From: Patagioenas fasciata
Taxonomy: Eukaryota > Chordata > Aves > Columbiformes > Columbidae
Direction: 5' to 3'
DNA: 64,000 bases
Assembly: GCF_037038585.1 (NCBI RefSeq)
Contig: NC_092521.1
Coordinates: forward strand, 107,338,105-107,402,104
Shown here: in pieces, positions 48,378-59,932 of the stretch
How positions within the stretch are numbered: position 1 is the first letter of the stretch
Layout: every line of letters begins with the position of its first letter
The notes under the pieces: model-generated
Told to the model about the DNA's origin: nothing
The model's input: the letters and a program-made list of their open reading frames with translations, nothing else
The model's database searches: none
Position numbers and translations under genes: made by a program

Positions 48378-48464
48378 TCAAGCTTCTTCAATTGTCAGTT
48401 CATGTTCAGCTGCTTCCTGAATGTTTTTAAGTTGTCGAAGAAGCCACTGTCTTTCTTTCTGCCT
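48378..48464 (-). CDS. coding exon 7 (last) of the unrecognised gene
   Basis: The acceptor is CTATAACAG; 28 codons and TGA at 48378-48380. It encodes RQKERQWLLRQLKNIQEA followed by AEHELTIEEA. The heptad-like spacing of Leu/Ile and the dense charge suggest a coiled coil. It continues exon 6 in phase 0. Confidence 0.75.
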   Translation of the reverse strand, partial: RQKERQWLLRQLKNIQEAAEHELTIEEA

Positions 48465-51400
48465 CTGTTATAGAAAAGAAAATGTAGTCAACCTAATCCA
48501 TTCAGGTGTCACCTGCTTAAAAAGAACCACCACCACAAAAATAACATCAAACCAAAACAATAAAACCGTACAACATACACAAAAGCATTATGAACTCAGC
48601 TGGATTTTGGCTGAAGTTTTCAATTTGTTTTAAGTTGAGAAGCCTTTACTCTTAGAGCAGGCAAGTTTTCCTGAACATTCAACACACCTATGAACAATAT
48701 GGTACAGGGGAAAAAACAAACTAGAATAGAATTTGATGGCTTCAAGCTGATGTGACAGCCTTCAGAGTCTGAATCTACTGCCTCCCTATCCTTTCTAGGG
48801 GCTTTCCACAGCCAATAATCAAAGTTCCAGGAAACTGAGCTCTTCTGCTCCACAGAACAGAAAAATAAAGATCTGTATAAGGTCTATTAATTTAAGCTTT
48901 CCATAGGAAACCCCATGCTAATCAAAGTACTGCACACAACACCCCATTAGCAATGACTGACATTCTTTTTATAAAGTAGTATGATTTGGATTGATCAAGG
49001 AAAGTAGTAGATTTGTTTCTCCAGTTTTAGTTAACTTGCCAACACTAGAAAACCTGAGAATTTAAATCACTGATTTCTTCCCATTCTTAAGTTTATCCTA
49101 AAGAAAGATATACTAAAAAAGTGTACTTTTGCACTAGTGTACACAAGTAGTCCTGCAAGTTCACAAGCTGAAGCAAATACTGGTTTGGAAGACTGCATTC
49201 CATCCACTCTGTGATAAGGAATGATACCACAGAGTCTAGCAGGTTATGACTCAATTAATAAATACATGTTCTTGCTGCTGAAGTTGTGGAGATGTTCCAT
49301 AACTAAAATTATCCCGTATTACTAGAAAGACCTGTATATATTCAATATCGGTGGGAAATAGTATAGTTTAGCTATTTCATAACTAAGAGGAAACAATTAC
49401 CACAAGAGCTTTATCAATTTTCTTCTTTCTGGTTTTTACTACTGGCAGATCTTTTATCCCTGGTATTCCAGTAACAAGCCATGAAGGTCCACTCTTGGGA
49501 GTTACTGTAGCCTCCTCAGATGATTTGGTGGGAGCTTGAGTCTCTACATTTGCAACAACATCATCACTTGGTTCTTCATTTGATTCATCAGAGGCCAACA
49601 CCGTTGAAAGCCTCCTTCTAGAAAATACAACCTGAGAGCTTTGGTTTGTCTCTTTGTTCAATTCTTGTGAGTCAAACACTGCTGAAAGCCCTTTTGGGGA
49701 CATACGAGGGATAAATGCTTCAACACGTACTGATGATACTTGAGCTAATGTTCTACTTAGATTTGACTTTGGCACTGGAGATCCATAAGTTCTCTTACTG
49801 GCATCTTGGTCCTTAATTGACTGATTTGTCAGATCTGTAAGAGATGGCATTGTTCTTGAAAGCATTGAGTCCACTGGAGTGCTGTGTTTCACCATTCTCT
49901 TTTTCAGAGATCTTTTAACATTCAGAAAAGAATCTTCTTCCTCCAACATCCTGAAGTCAGGTTTATTGCTTTAAGAAAATAAGAAGAGAAAATTGTGTCA
50001 TTGCTTACATAGTGAGAGTTGCTATGTATGGTGTTCAGGTGCTGCAAAAGCAAATCCAAGATATTCTACTTTCATATTTGAATTCTGTCCAAAAATGGAA
50101 TTTATTCTTTTTATAGATCAGTGTTCTTCAAAGGTTTCGAAGAGCCATGTCAAAAACAACATTAGAAGACAGCTTGACACACACACAACACTTACTCCTG
50201 CCCCAGATACTCCACATATGCTAGAATTTTTTAAGGTAGCTCATTAACTGCAACATCATTAAGACTGTGCTTTCTCCTTCAGAGTATACAAATAATATGC
50301 CTCTGGGGTTTCAACTGCTAACACTTGGTAGGTAGATGAAAACTGTTACATGCCAGAAGAATCACCATAACGTAGCTAAAATTCAAGTGCACTAGAGAGA
50401 TACGTGAAAAAGTTCTGGACTCAAACAAGCATCTCTTACTCCAATTACCATTTTACTTCTCTTATTTTCTTAGAAGGGGGTTCACAAATCTATCATTCCC
50501 TTCTAGTTACTTGACATTTGCCTTACCTCTGCTGATCCTAAACTTTGATCCTAAAAACACCTATGTTTTGTGCAAATCTGTTTTCAACTGAATTTACAAC
50601 AACGGCAAGGTTGGTTTTGTTAGCAGCATTTCCCCTACCCATTTGTTAACTCCCAACAAAAAGGGACTTGACTTTTTACCCGTGGAGAAGCCTAAAATAA
50701 ATATATCCAGATTGAGATATATTTAAGATAAATATCTTAATTAGATGAGCAGTTAAGTATTTTTAGTAACTGTTGAACTCTTTGCTTTCATGAGGCAGTT
50801 CAGATATTTCACGCAGGTTGATTTCATGAAGCTCATCAAGGGGGCAATATGTTTTAAGTGCCCATATTCTAAGCCCTGTAGATCAAAGGCCTTGTCAGGG
50901 GTTGGGAGGACACTACAACAAAGAGAGGCACAGGAGGACAAGGAGATATATTTGCTGGAGTTAAAGGCATCAGTTCTCCATTCCTTGCCAGTGTTTTGCA
51001 CCTGTCTGAGTTTAGTAGATTTTCATATCCACTTTGTGTTTCTAAAGAACAGGAGACAAGAGATACAGCACCTTTTTTTTTTTTTTTTTTTTTACTTTTT
51101 AGCCAGATTGACTTCCAATAGTCTTTATTGTAGAAGCTTACTGACAGTATGCTTGCATGATTAAACTGGGAGAGGGAATAAGGAGTTTGCAACCACCACT
51201 CCCACAAGCCTATCCTCAGCTATATATTTCGATACCTTCCTCTTACTCATTAAAATTTAAATGGCCAATTAAAACCTACTTTTAGTTTAAACTTAGTTTT
51301 TAAAGAATGTTTTAACCAAAGTTTCTGAGAAAAACATTTTTTTTTTAAATTTCACACTTTCTCATGATTTAGATCTACAGATATATATACCAACAACAGC

Positions 51401-54400
51401 TTTTTCTGTTCATTTGTTTCAATAAAACCATTAAAGGAGGGGAGAAGTGTAAAAACAACAAATACAGATAAACCATTTAAGATTCTCAGAGTCTACCATG
51501 GAAAAAGTATCCTTCAGCAATTGCCAAATTAAAAAAACCCCAAACAAACAAGCAGAAAACAACCAAAAAACCACAGCCTTACCCAACCTACCAGTTTCCC
51601 TGATCTCTTCCTCTGCTCTTCATGTGATCTAGCTTCAGCTGCTACTTCACTCCAGCTGGCTTCCCAACATTCTGTGCTGCAGAGACACATTTAGCATTTT
51701 TCAGGAGTTTCAGCTGTGCTGCTAACTGAATAAACTACTAAATAGAAATCTGGGATGAATTAATCACAGGAAAATGGGCTAGCCAACTTATCTATGTGCT
51801 ATGTTCGTTGCTATTTATTCTCTGCTGCTTGCTACCTATTTCAATCACAAAAATACATCCAGTGGTTAATTAGCTTCACATGGCTGCTTAAGGCACATTG
51901 AGGATCTGTTACAAGATAAGACGTATATTGATGGACATATGTATGTTGATAGAATGTATCTATTCTCATTCTGTTTTTATTTTCTTGTTGCTTCTCTTGC
52001 CCAAAATATAAATGAGAAAACAAATGTTAAATTTGCCATGAAAACCTCTTCTATTAGGAAAACAGGTAGTGATAATCTGAAGTTTATTTTACTGCAGTCT
52101 GAATGTAATGGTGTTTTCAGCTAACAACTGTGGAAATACCAGCATTTTCTCTTGAAGGAAGTGGTTTAGAAATATCAGGTCTTAGATGAGAACTGTATTG
52201 GTCTGAAATGCTATGGTTCACATTAAGGACCATAATTATTGGTGACAGAAAAGCAACCAAAATGCACCAGCCCTGCTGAATTGCAAATCAGCTCTGTGGT
52301 GGATGGTAGTGAACAGCTGCTATCACAGCATTGTAGAGCAAGAACAGGCAAGAAGTAGCATGTGCACAAATGTTGGGGTAACCCCTTTTGACAAAGCATT
52401 ACTTGTGAACCTTTAAAATCTAAGCTGATCAGACAGACCTAATTTCAGGGCTCTATGTAGGTGACCTGAGGTTGTAGGGTGCATCTAGTGCAGACAGGGA
52501 TGAAGGGCTGATCTTGCTGGGATTTGAACTTGTGGTTCCAGGCTGTCTGGGCATTTCAAGCCTAACCATAAACTATCCTTTCTTGCTGCATTAATAATTG
52601 CACTATGAATAGAGAATTGGAGCTACCAGTTCAATATTGACGAATAACAGTTTGTCAGTATATGGGGAAAGTTGCTAGGTTTAAATTATGTGCCCCAAAG
52701 GAACTGAAAGAGAGCTTGAGAAATGGAGGCACTTTACAATCACATGGACTGCACAAGTAAACATCCTGGAAATAAATAGTCTGTCCAGGATAAGATATTT
52801 ATTTCCTAAACTCCCAGGGGAAGTTCCTGCAGGAATATTTTGAGAACTAAACAAAAACTATTTTTGAGATATTTGTGGCTGGGCCAAAAAAAAAAAAATT
52901 AAAAAAAAAATTAAAAAAATCTCAGTCCTTTATAAACATAGAAGAGGCTAGACCAACCCTTACCTCATTTTGAATATTAGTAGTTAGTTTTCAAACTAGT
53001 GGGCTTGTGGCTTAGTGAGCAAACTGACCAGGTCAGTCATACTGTAGCACCTTGCAGAGCTCAGCAAGCCAGTTCCTTATATAGCACTGAGCGAAGACTG
53101 ATGTCCTGACGTGGTGTTGCAATGTTTGCACTGCCCTGCTGTGTCAGTGGGACACAATATTGCCTCTCGCAGTGAGGCAGTGATGCAAAAAATGCTGCAC
53201 AGCATGAACCTGCATAAGAGGCTTTCTGGTGGGTCTGAGCAAAATTTACATCATTTCACTGGACCCCTTCAAAAACTCCTGGCCTTGTCTTCCAGCCTGT
53301 GTCTTGCCCGCCTTGCCATACTTGCCCTCACTTTCTAGTGTATCCTTTTTGTGGCATCTCACAGTCCACCAATGCTGTCTGTAACTGCATCATCTGTAGG
53401 CCTACCGTCCATGGCCTTTTCCTGCAAACCTCTTCAAAAATAACCTTTCCTTTTCCTGCAAAGCCATTACTTGCCATTTCCTCTAGTTCCTTACCAAATG
53501 TTCTCAAGATATAAATTAGGAGATTTGGAAGTTGGTCTCACTGTTAGCCATGGTTTCTCTTGTGTCCTACAGACTTAACTTTTTAATGAAGTGGTAGCAG
53601 GATGTTACAGAGAACGGGAAGAACGTAACTATGCAGAGATCAGACAGAAAAGAGTCCAAAATTAATGTAAGCATGCAGAGCTCAGCAGACCAGCTGCAGT
53701 GATGATATTATCCTGACCTTGGTGTGTCCGTAGTCTGGACATGAAACACCCAAGCTCTGTCATGAGTAGCACCTTGAAGGCTTCTTGCATCTTTCAAAGA
53801 ATGACACATAGTATGTCCTGCACTCAGGCCTATTCATTATGAACCATTCCTTCACTAAAATTATAATCCTTGGTACAACCTCTTCCTCCTCAGCATTATT
53901 GGAGCAAGAACTCCATAGGTCTAGAACCATCTGTTTGGTCTACGTTTACATATCTTCCACTTTTTTTGCTGTATTATGCAAGATGACACACAATTCTAGC
54001 AATATTATTATGCACCTCCATATATATGCTATCGAACCTCCCACTGCCTTATGTTTATGACTTGAAGAATACTTTTGTTGATCTCATTTTAGGAGATAAC
54101 TTCATCTCCCTTTCTAAATTTGTTCCAAAATTACAAAACCCACATAGGAAATGATTTAAATGTTTTTACTGCATCCCCTTGTGGGAAACTAATTCTTAAT
54201 ACTTTTACTTCCAAAACCAACAAAAGTGAGGACAACAGAAACAGCACAGTGTTTTGTTCAAATTTCAGCCTTTTCATTCCAGTTCAAATACACAAATTCA
54301 CTTCAGAGACATGAGAGTTTGAGGAAGAGGACAAAACTGGAATTACTTTTCAGTTTACCAAGGAATAACATACATACAGGAACATGAAGAGATACTTTTT

Positions 54401-57400
54401 CTCTTAGTGTTCTAGTCTAGTGTGAGAGAGTGTGCTTCTTCAATTGCTGCTCTAGTATTCATTTCTTCATTTCTCACACTGACGATGTTGCTGAACAGTT
54501 TTCCTGAAGGGAACCAGGATGCTGAACCAGCCCTTAGCTCATATGCTTCCCTACCATATTATATTGAATTGGATATGTAATTGTAGTTTGTGAAGTCACG
54601 AATCTTGCAAAAGTGTCCAAGCAATTAGGAGCCAGGTGCAGCCCTTCTTGGGCAGGACAGTGTCAGGCCTTTTCCCTACTCTTGCAACTAGTCTGATGTT
54701 TTTTGGTGCAGAGGGTGATTCCACAAAGAAGTACACAATAGGCAGTAGGAGCTGGTAAGTGGAGCTCAGCCCTCTACTCTGTCTACCCATGGTAGGATGA
54801 CCTATGTTTGGAGAATTAGAAGGAAGAAGGAAGAGTCAGAAGATGATTATATGTAGTGGTGGGGAGTAAAAGGAGGGTAAAAAGAAGAAGAAATGAACAG
54901 AGGCACACAGAGGTGAAAATGCTTTCCTGAATTTAGAGCCATGTGGAAAGAATAAATTAGAAGAAAGATTAAAGGAATAGGCAAGACAAAGGAAAAATAA
55001 AAAATAAGGGCAATTAAACTGTATTTGCTAAATTATTTATTAATAGAAGACTTCGGCCCTGATTATGAGTTTTTTTATGGATGAAGCTCCATTAAGATGC
55101 AAATCTGAGTCAAGTTCCCACAACCTATTCTTCATTTATCTGAGTTTTGTGTATAGGCAAATCAAACAGGCATGGTCTAAGATTGGTCATCAGGCTGAAC
55201 TCCTGGCTAAAAACATGAGTGGAACATCGCCTTTGTTGACACGAAGGCTGAAACCAGCAGGGAGCCTCATCATGAAATAACCTTTGCAGATGTAGTGCCT
55301 CCCTTGCTCTTTCCAGCATTATGGCAGAGCGGGTCATGCAAAAGGAGCAGAGCCTCTGTCCCAGTCAATCACAAGCTCCCTGGGCAGCCACAGACACTGA
55401 CATGGAAACAGTCCACCACTTCCTGTGGACTTGGCCTCTTTAGGTACATAAAACTGGAAAGAGGAACCTGGTGGGACTTTTCAAAAGCACCTCAGCACTT
55501 TATTTCCACTTACTTCAGTAGGAATTACATGCCTGAGCACTATTGAAAATCCCAAGATTCATGATAGGGTATGCAGTGAAGGCAGTAATTTTGTATATGT
55601 GTTTAGAAGACACGAATAGGATAGATTTTTTTTTCAGTTGGAAGGGACCTACAAGGACCATTGAGTGCAACTGCCTGATGACTTCAGGGCTGACCAAAAG
55701 TTCAAGCATGGTATAAAGGGCATTTTCCAAAAGCCTCTTAAACACCAACAGGCTTGGGTCATCAACCACTTCTCTAGGAAGCCTGTTCCAGGGTTTGACC
55801 ACCTTCTCGGTAAAATAAATGCTTTCTAATATCCTCTGGAAACCTCCTCTGGTGCAGCTTTGAGCCACTGCCACACATCCTGGCACTGCATACCCGGCAG
55901 CAGAGCTCAGCACCTCCCCCTCCACTTCCCCTCCTCAGGAAGCTGGAGAGAGCACTGTGGTTGCCCCTCAGCCTCCTTCTCTTCAAACCAGACAAACCCC
56001 AAATCCTTAGCTGCTTCTCAGAGGACATGCCTTTTAGCCCTTTCACTAGCAAAACCCTTACTGAAACCTCCAGAAACCAAGGACTATATGAATTCTTTGT
56101 GGTCTGTTAAACAAGCTTTTCAATGCTTACACAGCACTTACGTACATTTAAGAACTTGCTCTCCAGCAACTTCAAAGTTTTTGTCTCATAAGCAGCATCA
56201 GAGGAAGGCTTTAGTGAAACCTGAACAGATGGTTTGGGGGTTTCATAACCTATCAGAAAAAAAATGGCTGTGTACTGGCAATACACCCATTCATAATGTG
56301 TATTTCAGGTTACATATTTACACATTTTGAGTAGTGTACCTCTGCTATGACTGGGTCTGTCCAGCTTGACAACAAATCTGATTTTGCACAAAACCACAAT
56401 CTTGATATACTAAATGTGTTTCACAGCTGCTCAGAAAGTCAAACCCTTATTTAAATGTCTAAATCACCTTCCATATGATTAATTTCAGTGAGAGTTTGAG
56501 GAACAATGAGATTTGGCTCTCTGAACCATCACAAATATTCTTAAATGCTTTTAATGTAGATGTTGTTGTTATAATATTTTCGGCTAGGTTCACCAATTGC
56601 AGGAAATTGGAAGTAGTATTCTAACTGCCATTTTTTTTCTGCTTAAACATAACATTAGGACTGAGTAAACAAAAGCCTTAAGGAACACATCTTTATCCAT
56701 TATAGACAAGTTCAGTGCCACATCCTCCCTCAGCATGGACCATCTCTGCCCTAAGATGCAGTGCTTGATGTCTATGTGAGAGGAGAATTAGGTTGTACAT
56801 ATTTAAAGATGCTACTATCTTAAGACCAATTATAAAACCTTAAGACATTAAAAATTGTTGCCTCTCTTGGTTAAACAAGGTTATAATACACAAACAGCGA
56901 CTCTGAAACCATTGTGGGAATGCCAAATTGAGAAAAGTATATTTTTTATCTGGTGGATTAATATTTGATTTCAAAAAGTCTAATTGCTTCAGTAGTAAGA
57001 AACTAGGTACACTTTGGTAGCAGTAAGGGTCATTGACATTGATAAAATCAACCTGCTACCACCTGCCTTTGTAATTACGTCAACAACTCCTCTTCATTAT
57101 AGACTTACCCACTTCACTGTTACCGGAGTCCCACAATGTGTTCTACCAGCATGTTGTTTATTCACTGGACGGTGTCCTATACACTTTCTACGTGTTTCTA
57201 CATGCTAGAAGTCAATTTGAGTTAATATTCAACTGGGACCTTTCCTCAGTAACTTGCTGTGTGTTTTCTGATATGACTGCTCTTTTCTAATTATGTTGGC
57301 AGTGCTGCTGAGGAACACATAATATTGTTGCCAAAGTTCAATAAACATACAGAGTAACTATAGAGTTTGGAGGAAAACAGTCAGTGGTGCTTTCATGACC

Positions 57401-58123
57401 TTTGGCAACAGTATGAGCAAAGTTTGGCTAATGCCAAACATATGTCTAACTTCAAATCTCTCAGCAACAAGAAAATGATGGATTTGCTTTACTTCATTAC
57501 ATCTAACAATAAACAAAAAAAAAAAAAGTCATGTTTGTGCAGTGCAGTAGCGTGGTCAGACTGAGTGTAGTACTGTGCAGGAAGTCAGGCCAGATGAATA
57601 TCAATGGCGCTTTCTTATCATATTGGAATCACACAGATGACTGCCCAGATAGTCTGAGATGAGGGAATGCTAATGAAGTCATTGGAGTTCCACTGACTTA
57701 GTGAAGCAGAGCATTTGTGATAAGGAAGCTCATCTGCTTTGTCTGTGGTGCTGTAGTAATTGACATGTTTCTCTCTATGACTATGCTTAGTAAATGGACT
57801 ATGCTTAGTAAATGGAAAGGTAAACATTCATAATAATCGTGGCTGCTTCATCACTAGCTCCTTCTACTGCTTCATTGTGAGCTCACTATGGCTAAATCTA
57901 ATAGTAGTGGACAATGTCTGGCTAGAAGTATAGAAGTAGCATAAGCCTAGGGAGGATCATATTAACATAATAGTAAAAGCCAGTTTCTATTCTCTGAGCC
58001 TTGAGCCTGAAAACCTATGCAAATTACTGCTGCAACTGATAGCAGAAATAATCTTCACAGGATTGGATGTTTAGGATCAGATCAGGACTCCTAAGAAGCC
58101 TGGCTGTACCTCAAGATCTCCAT
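48378..58123 (-). CDS. unrecognised multi-exon protein gene (about 320 aa inferred)
   Basis: Rebuilt from splice sites and phase. Exons in transcript order are 58110-58123, 56468-56520, 56142-56249, 51592-51671 (or 51676), 50639-50691, 49401-49968 and 48378-48464. Together they give 963 nt, 321 codons with the stop, and no internal stop. The first exons are short and carry prolines. The middle has tryptophans and an EAR-EEQRKR charged helix. The large exon is Ser/Thr-rich and likely disordered, with a basic RKKK cluster at its end. The last exon encodes a helical coiled-coil-like tail. There is no signal peptide or membrane segment, so a cytosolic or nuclear protein is likely. It lies between IGFBP1 and the expected ADCY1. 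From position and tail I suggest an orthologue of the oocyte gene CCDC201, as a hypothesis only. The first exon and the exon 3-4 junction are the weak parts. Confidence 0.65.
49401..49968 (-). CDS. coding exon 6 (large) of the unrecognised gene
   Basis: 568 nt, 189 codons, from TTTTCTTAAAG to CTTGTG|GTAATT. It begins NKPDFRMLEEEDSFLNVKRS and is rich in Ser, Thr, Lys and Glu. LSRT occurs twice (MLSRTMPSL, NLSRTLAQV). A degenerate repeat LS(A/T)V..S.E.N.E appears in GLSAVFDSQELNKE and RLSTVLASDESNEE. RRRLS is a basophilic-kinase-like site. The exon ends VKTRKKKIDKALV. Confidence 0.8.
50639..50691 (-). CDS. coding exon 5 of the unrecognised gene
   Basis: 53 nt after TTATTTTAG, ending AATGG|GTAGGG. 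It encodes ASPRVKSQVPFCWELTN plus two bases. The phase (0 in, 2 out) is exactly what exons 4 and 6 require, which is the main support for so short an exon. Confidence 0.7.
51592..51676 (-). CDS. coding exon 4 of the unrecognised gene
   Basis: It encodes CWEASWSEVAAEARSHEEQR then KRSGKL, ending CTG|GTAGGT. Two acceptors compete 5 nt apart: CTCTGCAG (start 51676) and GCACAG (start 51671). Only the second keeps frame if exon 3 is spliced directly to it. The first would need an unseen exon in between. Confidence 0.7.
51680..55615 (-). other. intron between exons 3 and 4 of the unrecognised gene (left part)
   Basis: About 3.9 kb with no supported exon. A tRNA-like SINE remnant may lie at 52480-52570 on the - strand (B-box-like GTTCAAATCC). 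A/T homopolymers lie at 52886-52918. Confidence 0.55.
52480..52570 (-). repeat. possible tRNA-derived SINE remnant
   Basis: On the - strand, AGTTCAAATCCCAGCAAGAT then CAGCCCTTCATCCC resembles the B-box and the body of tRNA-derived amniote SINEs. It is short, so the call is weak. Confidence 0.3.
55625..56050 (-). mobile_element. old CR1 LINE 3' fragment, reverse orientation
   Basis: On the - strand it encodes pieces of the CR1 ORF2 C terminus (LRIWGLSGLKRRRLRGN, EVVDDPSLLVFKRLLENAL) with frameshifts. On the + strand it starts with the tail GGAAGGGACCTACAAGGACC. It sits in an intron of the unrecognised gene, in the same orientation as the gene. Confidence 0.93.
56142..56249 (-). CDS. coding exon 3 of the unrecognised gene
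   Basis: 108 nt after a strong acceptor (TTTTTTTTCTGATAG) with an optimal donor AC|GTAAGT. It encodes YETPKPSVQVSLKPSSD and then AAYETKTLKLLESKFLNV. A second donor, AAT|GTACGT, lies 4 nt earlier (end 56146). The neighbouring CR1 starts only about 90 bp into the following intron. Confidence 0.65.
56468..56520 (-). CDS. coding exon 2 of the unrecognised gene
   Basis: 53 nt between GGTTCAG and GAAG|GTGATT. It encodes EPNLIVPQTLTEINHME. The spare G joins the GT at the start of the next exon to form a Gly codon, an independent phase check. The acceptor pyrimidine tract is weak. Confidence 0.55.
58110..58123 (-). CDS. tentative first coding exon of the unrecognised gene
   Basis: ATG at 58121-58123 in context GAGGATGG (A at -3, G at +4), four codons (MEIL) and two bases to a GAG|GTACAG donor. 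The two spare bases fit the one-base start of the next exon. The frame is open upstream into NPTELWRNHLR, so the true start could lie further right. Confidence 0.35.
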
Positions 58124-59900
58124 CCTCAAATGATTTCTCCACAGTTCAGTGGGATTTACTGAGAACTAGAATTGTCACAGGCAATTTCCATAACCTGGCT
58201 CACTTTCCAACTATGTCTTTCTTTCCATCAGAATGACCCAAATGAGAACATGGTCCATGACTGGTACCTATATAATTGTTTCCTTCCATTGAACATCATG
58301 TTACACCAGCAGGAACAGTGCATTAGGTGACCCACTGCCCTAGGGAATGGCTGCGGAACTGGTAGGCTTTGATATATATACTGTGGCAATACATCAGTAA
58401 TGCCTGGATAAGGTACACAATGTTCTCATTTTCCATTTGACCCTTCCCACTATCTAAAATCAACAATATCCTCTGGTAACATTTTTGGACAAGAACGCCT
58501 GTTCTCTCTGAAATTTCTCATTCAGGGACTGCATTTCTATAGCACAAACCACCCACAACTGGAACTGGTGTTCTTGTAAAAAACTGTTACCAGAGAACAT
58601 AAGCAACTCACCATTGATACAACCTAATTCTTTAAGCAGAACAAATTCTCTGTGATTTTGTTGCTCAAGTGATTCAGCTGTTTAATGGGGCGTGGCAGAA
58701 AAATGTTTCCAAGTACCTGACCTGGGTTATTAATCCAGAATATACACTATCTCATTAACAAATGTGTGTGTGTGTGCATATTTTATATACAAGCAGAGAT
58801 AGCTCTGTGTGTATATACATTAAATCCTCCAAAACCATACAGGCAGTGTTGCACATTAAGAGAAAGACTTAAAATACCAATGTGGCACAATTGATCCAAT
58901 GAAAGATGGAGGCCAGATTTTCAGTTTGTTTATGTCCTTTTGACTTCAGTGGAGCTATGCTGATTGACACTAATGAAGATCAGCCACACTGTCTTTCAGA
59001 GGGGAAGGAGAAAACTAAAAAATGGCTACATAAGGCCTCAAACACTTCCCACTGGTGTAAGGACAAACAAAGAATGGTTCCATCCCATTCACTGTCATCA
59101 AGATAATTCTGTATAACTCACATGATGCTCTCTAGCCTGCAAGAGAAACAGCTTGGGAGCCTTAGTCTAGCACTTGGAATAGGAACCTTTGTATCTGAGC
59201 CCAGGCTGTTTTCCATCACAAGGGACTCTGCATTTCCAAGTTATCTCAAGGCCTATCTGCAAGGAGAGGCTTGACAGACCTGAGCACCTCTGCTTTAACT
59301 CTGAACTGGCCAGGTGGAAGTCTGCTGTGATTTGGAAGTGGTACAAACTACTTTGGTTCTGTGCCCAAACTTATAGAGTCTCTCATGAGACATGTTACCT
59401 GATACAAATTTATCACTTTTCAAATAAATTTTAAGTTTAACTTATGCAATTTTACACTTAGGTTAGTACTGTATCTTGCACAATATACACTGTCTACACA
59501 ATCTACACCTGGCCCAAGTAGCCAATTATTCCTGGCTTGTGGAAAGGGAGATATGATCTTCCCTTCCCTGTCTTTTGGTCTACGTGGCCAGTATTTTGCC
59601 AGTATTTGCACATGTTTACTTTCCACTGCTTGCACAATTAACTGAGAGCTTGGTCCAAGCTGGCTTCTGCTGTAGTCAATGCAGAAAGTCAACAAGACTC
59701 ACAAGGGAGCTAAATTGTTCCCATAACGTTCTTCAGTTCAAAGCAATTGTGAAAGTACAATTGCAGGATTTCTAGATGCATGTTCATATCCTTAAAACTG
59801 AGAAGTTGTAGTTGGACCCTTGGAAAGGCAGCTTGGTATAGAATAATGATATATTTGATTTACAAAAAAAAACCTTAAACCAAAACAACAATCCCAAGCA
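58124..59900. other. upstream flank of the unrecognised gene
   Basis: About 1.8 kb, AT-rich, with no CpG island and no clear promoter. A short TG repeat lies near 58765-58777. A stretch at about 58905-58990 resembles an old amniote palindromic repeat. Confidence 0.5.
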
Positions 59901-59904
59901 GCTC

Positions 59905-59932
59905 TTTATTCAAGCAATTTTTTCCTTTATTT
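59905..59932 (-). terminator. candidate poly(A) signals of a gene entering from the right
   Basis: Two AATAAA hexamers on the - strand (59905-59910 and 59927-59932), followed downstream by a GU-rich TTGTTGTTTTGG. They could end a long 3' UTR occupying 59911-64000. ADCY1 is expected there from mammalian gene order and has a long 3' UTR in human. No coding exon is visible to prove it. Confidence 0.25.

Noticed and set aside
50790-51207. overlapping ORFs of 124 and 112 codons on both strands
   Set aside because: They span a poly-T tract in an intron; no motif or splice support.
57109-57176. possible minus-strand exon with a strong GTAAGT donor and 22 open codons
   Set aside because: It ends in phase 0, which does not fit the best start of exon 2 at 56520, and its acceptor lacks a pyrimidine tract.
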